Source of the DNA: Chitinophagaceae bacterium | GTDB taxonomy: Bacteria; Bacteroidota; Bacteroidia; Chitinophagales; Chitinophagaceae | Reading direction: 5' to 3' | Assembly (NCBI GenBank): GCA_014879545.1 | Contig: JACSRV010000081.1 | Location: forward strand, 1-34,319 | Length of the DNA: 34,319 bases | Shown here: positions 7,639 through 14,379 of the stretch, in pieces | Layout of the letters: the number at the start of each line of letters is the position of its first letter | Numbering within the stretch: the stretch's first letter is position 1 | The notes under the pieces: generated by a model | Told to the model about the DNA's origin: nothing | What the model saw: only the letters and a program-made list of their open reading frames with translations | Database searches by the model: none | Made by a program: the position numbers and the translations under genes

Positions 7639-8475
7639 CTACAGTATCGGGTTTTTCATAGATGTTTTTCCGTTCGATGGCTTCCCTGTCTTGTGGCAGT
7701 ATTTCTCCTTATAGTCGGGGTTCTTGTATGCAGCCCAGCTCTGATATGCCTCCGCGCTGTAAGGGCGTTTGGGGTTGAATGGGATTTCTTTACCGGTGCG
7801 GATACAATACCCTTTCTCTGCCACGGCTACCGATGCCCTAACAGGCATATCGTCATCCGCATCAACCTTATCAGGAAAATCCCCCAGCCTATCCGTCACA
7901 TTCTTTTTGCGAGCACCCGGAGTAAAAAACGATTCAGTATTGTCGTACAACACCCGGGCCCCGATCTCTTTATTGGTAAAAAAACCTGACTTCACAACCG
8001 GCCGCTTGATGAACACCACCTCTCCGTTATCGGCAATCTTTTGTGCTTCTTCCCATGCGAGTATATCGGCCGATGCTGAAAAAATGCCATCCAGTAACTT
8101 ACTTTCAAGCAGCACCCCAAACTCGATATTGTTTTGAAAAGAATGGTCATACAGATTGATGGACGTGACCACTCCCATTAGTTCATTCCCATAATACTTG
8201 GCATGCAGGTTTGACTCGTGAATGATGCTGACATTGTTGAAGCCCGTAAAAAACTCAAAATCGGCCTTGCTCATACTCCGTGCTGTGTTCCCGTCATTCT
8301 TACCAAATACTATACAGATATGCAAATCATAACGCTCCTTGTGCTTTTCAAAGAGTGTCTTAAAATGCGCGTCCAGCTTTACGTAGGGCGACACGATTAT
8401 CAGCTGCTCCTCAGCATCCCATATAACGCTGTCTATTACAGCTATCAGTTCTTTTCCGGTGATGAATTTTGCCAT
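7639..8475 (-). CDS. Phospholipase-D-like (possible nuclease) protein with C-terminal Cys tail
   Basis: 278 residues. The N-terminal 130 residues look like one PLD half-domain: LIIVSPYVKLD near residue 25, then the HKD-type motif His91-Ala-Lys93, GVVTSINLYD (Ser105, Asn107) and NNIEFGV (Glu118). A single HKD usually means a homodimer, as in bacterial Nuc and the BfiI or NgoFVII restriction nucleases. The C-terminal tail has two similar units, YCIRTGKEIPFNPKRPYS and YCHKTGKPSNGKTS, that may form a small metal-binding or DNA-contact region. It lies 33 bases after the PD-(D/E)XK-like gene, so co-transcription is likely. A nuclease role is inferred from fold and neighbours. Confidence 0.7.
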   Translation of the reverse strand: MAKFITGKELIAVIDSVIWDAEEQLIIVSPYVKLDAHFKTLFEKHKERYDLHICIVFGKNDGNTARSMSKADFEFFTGFNNVSIIHESNLHAKYYGNELMGVVTSINLYDHSFQNNIEFGVLLESKLLDGIFSASADILAWEEAQKIADNGEVVFIKRPVVKSGFFTNKEIGARVLYDNTESFFTPGARKKNVTDRLGDFPDKVDADDDMPVRASVAVAEKGYCIRTGKEIPFNPKRPYSAEAYQSWAAYKNPDYKEKYCHKTGKPSNGKTSMKNPIL

Positions 8476-8508
8476 GGTTGGTAGGTTGTTTCAGTTGAAG
8501 TGTCGCTA

Positions 8509-9375
8509 CTATTTATAATTTTCATACGCCGCTTGCAGCAGTTTCAGGAACACTTCGCGGTTTGCAGCCAGTTCCTTTTTCGCAACCCTTATACGGTAGT
8601 TACTCCACTTCACATCATACCCCATATCATCAAGTCCCGCATCGTCTATCAACTTCTGCACCTCTTCTGATTGCGGCAATTTCAGCTCAATGTTCAGGTC
8701 TTTCCTTCTGGGTCTGAAAATGGCAAAATTGTTGGGGTGGCCATCCTTCGCCAGCCCTATGTAGAACTTATTGTACTTCAATTCAAAACCTGTGGTAAAA
8801 TCCTTTATGATACTTAGCATATCATCGGCCATTTTCACCGTGTCCTGACTACCCCGTTTCACCCAATATTCCCTGTCAGTAACCTCTCTTACCTCTTCGT
8901 CATCATCTACCAGCCCCAGGGGCAATTCGTTGAGTACAGTGGTAAAAATCAATGCAATGTCCTCGCCAAACTTCAACGCATTCATCTGAATGGCGATGAT
9001 GGGCACCGATCCGTTAAACAAACTGATCACGTTCAGAAAACGGCTTGTTATGTCTTCGGCAATTATCACTGCGCAATGGTCATATTGCGGGTATCGCTTT
9101 CGTTCTATATCCCAATACTCTATCGTTCTTATGATGTGGGCTTCATCCGTCTTGCCCAGCTGAATCTCTACCTCGTAGCGCCTTTTCGACTCCACATCTT
9201 GCAGCAACAGGTCCAGCCGACCGGCGCGCGGCTGCATACGCTCTTTGTCTTTCAATATCAGGTCGCCCAGCCCCAGCATAGACGGGTCATTGGCAATCTG
9301 CTCCTGTATCCAACTCTCTTTTATTGCCGGGTAACTTGCCAGGTTTATTTTTTCAGGTCGGTATAGTTTTGGCAT
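8509..9375 (-). CDS. PD-(D/E)XK-like protein with DUF5655-like C-terminus
   Basis: 288 residues. The N-terminal part has GRLDLLLQD (Asp55) followed by YEVEIQLG (Glu68, Glu70, Gln72), a restriction-endonuclease-like arrangement in which the usual lysine of ExK is replaced. IIRTIEYWDIERKRYP and FLNVISLFN follow. From about residue 190 the order KFYIGLAK / NFAIFRPRRKDL / IELKLP resembles DUF5655-type tails. The gene starts only 11 bases after the MmeI-like gene, so translation is probably coupled. It could be an accessory nuclease or a DNA-end sensor; the altered active site leaves catalysis open. Confidence 0.6.
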   Translation of the reverse strand: MPKLYRPEKINLASYPAIKESWIQEQIANDPSMLGLGDLILKDKERMQPRAGRLDLLLQDVESKRRYEVEIQLGKTDEAHIIRTIEYWDIERKRYPQYDHCAVIIAEDITSRFLNVISLFNGSVPIIAIQMNALKFGEDIALIFTTVLNELPLGLVDDDEEVREVTDREYWVKRGSQDTVKMADDMLSIIKDFTTGFELKYNKFYIGLAKDGHPNNFAIFRPRRKDLNIELKLPQSEEVQKLIDDAGLDDMGYDVKWSNYRIRVAKKELAANREVFLKLLQAAYENYK

Positions 9376-9386
9376 GGTTGTTAGTT

Positions 9387-12157
9387 TTATTGTTTTTTCT
9401 TCTTCCCCTTCTTCTCTTCTACAAACAGCCCGGCGGTGTATTTGTCGTAGAGTTCGAAGAGGTATTCTATGCGCTTGGTCTCTGAGGCAAATGGCTGCGG
9501 GCGGTAGCAGAGGTCCACGGCCTTGTCCAGTGCCTGGTGTGCTTTTACCAGCACGGGCGGCATGGTATTGGGGTCGTAGAGGTCGGCAAGGCTGCTATCG
9601 GGGAACTGTGCCCTTGCATCAAGCACCGCCTGCGCTGCTTCTTCCACTGATTTGACGTTTTTCTCACTAGGGTTTTCAGGCCATGGAAAGTTGTTGTATA
9701 CAATTGTGTTTGAGTAGCTGTAATCACTTTTCATTCGACCACAGGTATACCTCATCCAGGTCATGTGCATCATAGATGTGAGAATGCCAAAGTGGAAAAA
9801 CCCTGCATCTGGCATATAAAAGAGTTTATCTCCGCATATTATCTCACGGCTGCAAAATCCAATTGGAATATAAACACGGTTTTCTGACGACACTTTCGGA
9901 ATCGCCAAATAGTCACTCTCTGGTTGTCGGTCCTCGCCAAACAAATAAGGATATGCAGCCATTTTAAGTGTTTGGGGACGCTTGCTTGATTCTCGAAACA
10001 CTTTTATTTTCGTGACCCTCTCGTAAAGAATAGGTGAAGTCTTTAATTCACTTGGTGGAATATCCTTTAACCAAAAACAATAACGGGGAATATTATTAAG
10101 AAACTCTTTTCCCATTAAAAATGGACGAATGTACTTCTCAAGATTTGGATAGACAGAAAGCACCTCTTGTTTTTCAGTCTCTGATAAGAAAAGATTGCCA
10201 TCATCAATAGCGTCGCTCCCTCTCGAAATAGAAGGAACGGCACATATTGGGTTGGTGCGCTTTTGAATAAACACATCTTTTGCCTCTACCAAGTATGGAT
10301 TAATGTTCTTTACAGACACTTCATGTGGCTCACCCTTAATATCCACATACTCATAAATTCTCTTGTTACCTATGTCGAAATTTGAAAATCCGATTATCAC
10401 AACGTGAACACCCGCATTTCCGCGAGCCTCATTTGTCCACTTAAAAGTCTGATGAGCAAAATAGATTCTACAAGAGTGCTTTTCAATTAGCTCACGCCAC
10501 AAAATTCCAACTTGTTCACCCTGAGTTATTGAGTTTGTGCTAACGAATGCTGCTTTACAACCATTGTTAATGGCACCATGCGCATTCATGTATTTGCATG
10601 CAAGTAAGTACCACGCGGACACATAATCAAGAACACCGGCACCATCCACACCATTAAAAACAGTTGCCATATCTGTTTTCTGCTCAACATTCTGCCATGC
10701 ATATCCCAAAAATGGCGGATTCCCCATTATGTAGTCATATCGCATTTCATCATTGGGCAAAAGGCTCTGCCAGTCTATGCGCAGTGCATTGCCATGCACT
10801 ATGGTTGCACTTTTGCGCAGCGGCAGGCGCACAAAATATTCGCCAAATGCCTCACTCACCAGTTGGTTCATCTGGTGGTCTATGAGCCACATGGCCACAT
10901 GGCCACCTGTGCTATCTGCGCCGGGAACTCTTCGTACTCTATGCCGTAAAACTGATCTACGTTTATGTTGATGTACAGGCCAATGTCGGTAGCTATCTGG
11001 CTCTTAAATTTTTCTTTCAGCAGCGCCAGTTCCAGCAGGCGCAGCTCGCGGTAGGCTATAATCAGGAAGTTGCCGCAGCCGCAGGCGGGGTCCAGAAACC
11101 GCAGCCCTGCAAGCTTGTGGTGAAAACGGTCCAGCGCGCGCTTGTCGGTCCTTATCTTTTCAAACTCGGCCCACAGTTCATCCAGAAAAAGGGGCTTTAT
11201 GAGTTTCAGTATATTCTTCTCGCTGGTATAGTGTGCACCCAGATTGCGGCGGGCTTTTTCGTCCATCACACTCTGGAACAACGACCCGAAAATGGCGGGC
11301 GATATTTTGCTCCAGTCCAGGTAGCAGCAGTCCAGCAATGCCTGCCGCATCTTGGTATCGAATGCGGCATGTGGCAGGCGCTCTTCAAACAGTCGACCAT
11401 TCACATATGGGAAGGCAGCCAGTTGCTCATCGAGGTTGCGCAGGCGTTTATCGGGTGGTGTGTTCAGCACCCCGAAGAGCTGATCGAGATACATGGCAAG
11501 GTCGCTGCCGTCTTCGGCGGTGCGCAGTTCTATCAGTTCTTCAAAAATGCCCCTTTCAAAAATATTGGTATCATCGCCAAACAGGCAAAACAGCAGGCGC
11601 ACAAGGTACACTTCCAGTTCGTGCCCGGTATAGCCCACGGCTTTCAGCTGGTCGTGCAGGCGGCCCATCAGTTCGGCAGCCTCTATATTCACCGGGTCCT
11701 GATCCTTGTAGGTGCGTTTCTGGTAGCCTGATATGAAGCCGAACAAATGAATGTTATCGGTAAGGCGGTCAATGGTAAATTCGTGGTCTATGCTTTCTTC
11801 AAGGTCGTAGAGCCTGAAGCGGTGAAAGTCGCACACCAGTATGTACCGGGGCAGTTCTTTTTCTTTCAGTCCCGGAAAATAGTCTTTGGCCTGCTTGTAG
11901 GCACGGTCCAGGTCTTTACCCCTGCTTTTGTGCTCTATGAGCAACACCCCTTTCCACAACAGGTCTATGAAGCCGTCTTTGTTGCCCAGCTTGCTCACCT
12001 TGGTCTCAAAGGTGGCCACCCGTTTGCGCGATATGCCGAATACGTTGAAGAACCCGTCCCAAAACGATTTGGCTTCGGCGTCTTCGCTTACTTCATCTTT
12101 CCATTCGCGGCTAAAGGCAAGGGCACGGTCTCTTATTTCGTTGAGGCTTAATGGCAT
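9387..12157 (-). pseudogene. MmeI-like type IIL restriction-modification enzyme, split by an 8-bp duplication
   Basis: Repaired length is about 920 residues, matching the MmeI group, where nuclease, methyltransferase and target recognition share one chain. The start is set at the ATG at 12157 (PLSLNEIRDRAL). Nuclease: Asp65, Glu75-x-Lys77 (FIDLLWKGVLLIEHKS). Methyltransferase motif I is DPACGCGNF (residues 356-364); motif IV is NPPF, just after the break. The N-terminal half (10880-12157, 425 aa) ends out of frame at QVAMW-PCGS. The C-terminal half (9387-10898, 503 aa) resumes AMWLIDHQM. CCACATGG occurs twice in tandem at 10887-10902; removing one copy restores one frame. As read, the methyltransferase domain is cut in two, so activity is unlikely. 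A first-half ORF also runs back to 12229 but adds no family-like sequence. Confidence 0.85.
10887..10902. repeat. 8-bp tandem duplication causing the RM frameshift
   Basis: CCACATGG CCACATGG, followed by CCACC. Deleting one unit gives the in-frame minus-strand reading QVAMWLIDHQM. Two units only; it may be a slippage mutation, a phase-variable site, or an assembly error. Confidence 0.9.
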
Positions 12158-12245
12158 GGGTGGTTTGTGTGGTTGTGCGCTTTTAAAAGTAGTAAAAATA
12201 TGGAACGGTGGTTGAAAAAATGATGTCATTTATAGTGCAGAGATC

Positions 12246-12442
12246 ATGTCACCCCTTCGGGGTTCGGTTGGGGTGGTGGCTTTCTTTCTTTAATCATGTT
12301 ACCCCTTCGGGGTTCGGGTGGTGCGGTGGTTTTCTTTCTATAATCATGTCACCCCTTCGGGGTTCGGGTGGTGTGGTGGTTTTCTTTCTATCATCATGTC
12401 ACCCCTTCGGGGTTGTGTATATCATATCACCCCTTCGGGGTT
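12246..12442. repeat. Tandem array of ATGTCACCCCTTCGGGGTT palindromes
   Basis: Copies begin at 12246, 12296, 12346 and 12396 (exact 50-base period), with a fifth at 12424. Each contains ACCCC-TTC-GGGGT, a small hairpin. The spacers are near-identical to each other (CGGGTGGTGYGGTGGTTTTC type), so this is a tandem repeat and not CRISPR. The spacers also resemble those of the left copies when reverse-complemented. The gap 12158-13198 is over 1 kb without a gene and is filled mainly by this array, IR-R and the 100-base tandem repeat. Confidence 0.85.
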
Positions 12443-12480
12443 GTTTGGGGTGGGTTGTTTTTGGGCCATCGCTCAGGTGA

Positions 12481-12502
12481 GCCACACCGTCGGAGGTGTG
12501 GC
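12481..12502. repeat. Small inverted repeat GCCACACC...GGTGTGGC
   Basis: Perfect 8-bp arms around a 6-base loop (GTCGGA), between two groups of CCCCTTCGGGG palindromes. It could be a terminator-like hairpin or another small dispersed repeat. Confidence 0.5.
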
Positions 12503-12548
12503 ACGCCGGCCGGGCTTCTTCTTATTTATCGTTGCCCTTTCTATAATA

Positions 12549-12929
12549 ATGTCACCCCTTCGGGGTTGTGTATATTATTTCACCCCTTCGGGGTTGTTGG
12601 TTTGTTGTTGTTTCCCTGCCCATCTTTTTTCTATGATACTACCAAAAACGCACTATCACAGATATTTCTTTTGAAGGTTTTGTGGTGCGGTTGTACCTTG
12701 AATGGTGGTTGGAGGAAATGGGGGGGGGTGTGGCGTATATGATGAATTTATTTTACTTCGTCCCCTGTCCCGAAAGCATTCGGGATGCGCAGTAGTGCGC
12801 AGTTTTTGCGCAGTTTTGGGAAGCGGTGAGAAGTAGAACTTCCCACATTTGCATTGATAATCAATGAGATAAATAAAAAACTGCGCAGAAGAAAAAATGC
12901 GCGGTACAAGAGATAAGGGTGGGAGTTCT
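12549..12929 (-). repeat. Right copy of compound flanking repeat (IR-R)
   Basis: Reverse-complemented, it shows the same block order as 5235-5637: TGCGCA-rich block around ATTGATTATCAATG (12775-12929), the TGATAGTGCG / CATAGAA block (12622-12755), then the CCCCGAAGGGG palindromes (12549-12567 and 12577-12595). It lies opposite in orientation to IR-L, 6.9 kb away, and lacks the 21-base insert of IR-L. Confidence 0.75.
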
Positions 12930-12958
12930 ATTTGGATGTGGTGCCAAATCTCAGGAGA

Positions 12959-13139
12959 TTTACTTCGGGGCATGATGTCTTTTCAGTTGCCTCAGTGAGA
13001 AAGTTCTCCCGTCGTCGAAATGACGGGTACTATCGGGCGGTCGGATTTGGTCGGGAGTTTTACTTCGGGGCATGATGTCTTTTTACTTGCCTCAGTTAGA
13101 AAGTTCTCCTGTAGTCGGAATGACGGGTACTATTGGGCG
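12959..13139. repeat. Two-copy tandem repeat, 100-base period
   Basis: About 81 bases starting TTTACTTCGGGGCATGATG at 12959 recur at 13059 with a handful of substitutions, separated by a 19-base link. Each unit ends with ATGACGGGTACTATYGGGCG. No coding potential seen. Confidence 0.8.
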
Positions 13140-13153
13140 CTTCTCTCCCAAGT

Positions 13154-13181
13154 CCTAATTCCTAATACCTAATTCCTAATA
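13154..13181. repeat. 14-bp tandem duplication CCTAATTCCTAATA
   Basis: Two exact copies, 13154-13167 and 13168-13181, each itself built from CCTAAT words, just before the stop of the outer-membrane gene on the minus strand. Confidence 0.7.
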
Positions 13182-13198
13182 CCCAACTCCCAACGCCC

Positions 13199-13984
13199 CT
13201 ACTCAAACATCATTTCCTCAGACTTGCGTTTGAACATGGGGATGTACCAGGCGCCGCGGAGGCCGTAGAGGATATCGAGGCGTTTGGCGTGGTCGGGGCG
13301 CATAACATCGAAGAGGTAGTCGCGGCGGCCCTGGGTGAAGCCGGCAAGGAAGTCGGCCCCGAGGGTGAAGTTGATGAGTTTGTTGCGCGAGAAGAAGGCA
13401 TAACCCAGGTATTGCTCTACGAAGGCACCATTGGTGAGGCGGTCGTACCCTTTGATGTAATCGCCGCGCAGGGAGGTAACAGACTTGTCTTTGTCGTAGA
13501 TGTTGATGCGGTGCTGCATGAAGCCGGCGGTGGTGAGCACCATGATGCCATTGTCGGGGTAGGCCTTTTTGAGGGCGAAGATGTGGCCCACGGAGAGGCC
13601 GGTGGCATAACCGCGTTCGTAAACGGGCACGCCTATGCGCTGTCCGTCCATATTGATGAACTCGAAGAGGTTGCGGCTATAGGTTTCGTAGCGGTCGCGG
13701 ATGTTGATCATGAGGGAGTCTTCATAGACGTTGCGCCCCACAATGAAGTCGAACTTGGCACCAAAGAGCCAGTTGGTTTTTGTTTTGTACATGAGTGCAG
13801 GCCCCAGGCGGAAGGAGGTATTGAAACGGCGGGCCATATCGGCACCGGGCTGGTCTATGCCGGCATATCCGCCGAGGATGAAGCCGTGGCGCGCGCCGCG
13901 TCCTTCTGAGGGTCCGAAAAGACCTTCCTGTGCATGGGCGGCGCCGTGCAGCAGCAAGAAGACGAGGAGGGCTTTGCGTATCAT
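13199..13984 (-). CDS. Probable outer-membrane beta-barrel protein, unknown function
   Basis: 261 residues. A signal peptide (about residues 1-18, ending AAHA-QEG) precedes a mature part rich in alternating, aromatic-ended strands: FILGGYAGIDQ, RLGPALMYKTKTNWLFGAKFD, YATGLSVGHIF, VEQYLGYAFFS and INFTLGADFLAGF. It ends with a stretch like LYGLRGAWYIPMFKRK. This suggests a small barrel or barrel-associated protein. I do not recognise a named family. It stands alone between repeat-rich gaps and reads away from the VWA gene. Confidence 0.65.
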   Translation of the reverse strand: MIRKALLVFLLLHGAAHAQEGLFGPSEGRGARHGFILGGYAGIDQPGADMARRFNTSFRLGPALMYKTKTNWLFGAKFDFIVGRNVYEDSLMINIRDRYETYSRNLFEFINMDGQRIGVPVYERGYATGLSVGHIFALKKAYPDNGIMVLTTAGFMQHRINIYDKDKSVTSLRGDYIKGYDRLTNGAFVEQYLGYAFFSRNKLINFTLGADFLAGFTQGRRDYLFDVMRPDHAKRLDILYGLRGAWYIPMFKRKSEEMMFE

Positions 13985-14080
13985 ATGCCAGAGGGATGTT
14001 GTTGTGTGGTGTGAAATTAGGGGAATTTGAGAAAAAGGAGATAAAGGGATTTGTGAAAAATTAGTGTGAGTTTGAGCGCG

Positions 14081-14310
14081 CCCGCCTTCGCTGAAAAAGC
14101 TACGGCGGGTGAAAGGTGAAAGGTGAGAGCGGGAAAGAGAGCGGAGAGCGGTGTGAGAAGTGTGAGTGCGCCCGCCTTCGCTGAAAAAGCTTCGGCGGGT
14201 GAGAGGTGAGAGCGGAGAAAGAGAGCGGAGAGCGGTGTGAGAAGTGTGAGTGTGGGAGTGAGTGTGAGGAAGATGAGAGCGCCCGCCTTCGCTGAAAAAG
14301 CTACGGCGGG
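14081..14310. repeat. Three copies of a 29-bp palindrome-ended repeat
   Basis: Copies at 14081-14109, 14171-14199 and 14282-14310 run CCCGCCTTCGCTGAAAAAGC, then TWCGGCGGG. The outer arms CCCGCC/GGCGGG pair, with an inner GCT/AGC. Purine-rich tails (GTGAAAGGTGAGAG, GAGAGCGGAGAGCGG) are also duplicated. This fills most of the gap 13985-14379 and runs to within 70 bases of the VWA gene start. Confidence 0.85.
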
Positions 14311-14379
14311 TGAAAGGTGAAAGGTGAGAGCGGGTTTAACAAGCTGAACTTAAAAATTTTGATTAGCTTGCCACCTCTT

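Noticed and set aside
10880-10898. Two separate overlapping genes (split RM enzyme by design)
   Set aside because: The break lies inside the methyltransferase domain and is exactly explained by an 8-bp tandem duplication.
12246-12442. CRISPR-like array: five 19-bp palindromic repeats, four of them at an exact 50-base period
   Set aside because: The spacers are nearly identical to one another and no cas genes are near. It is a tandem repeat of a 50-base unit.
12208-12742. Overlapping plus-strand frames with repeated HPFGV / SPLRGC words
   Set aside because: Translations of the CCCCTTCGGGG repeat array in different frames, not proteins.
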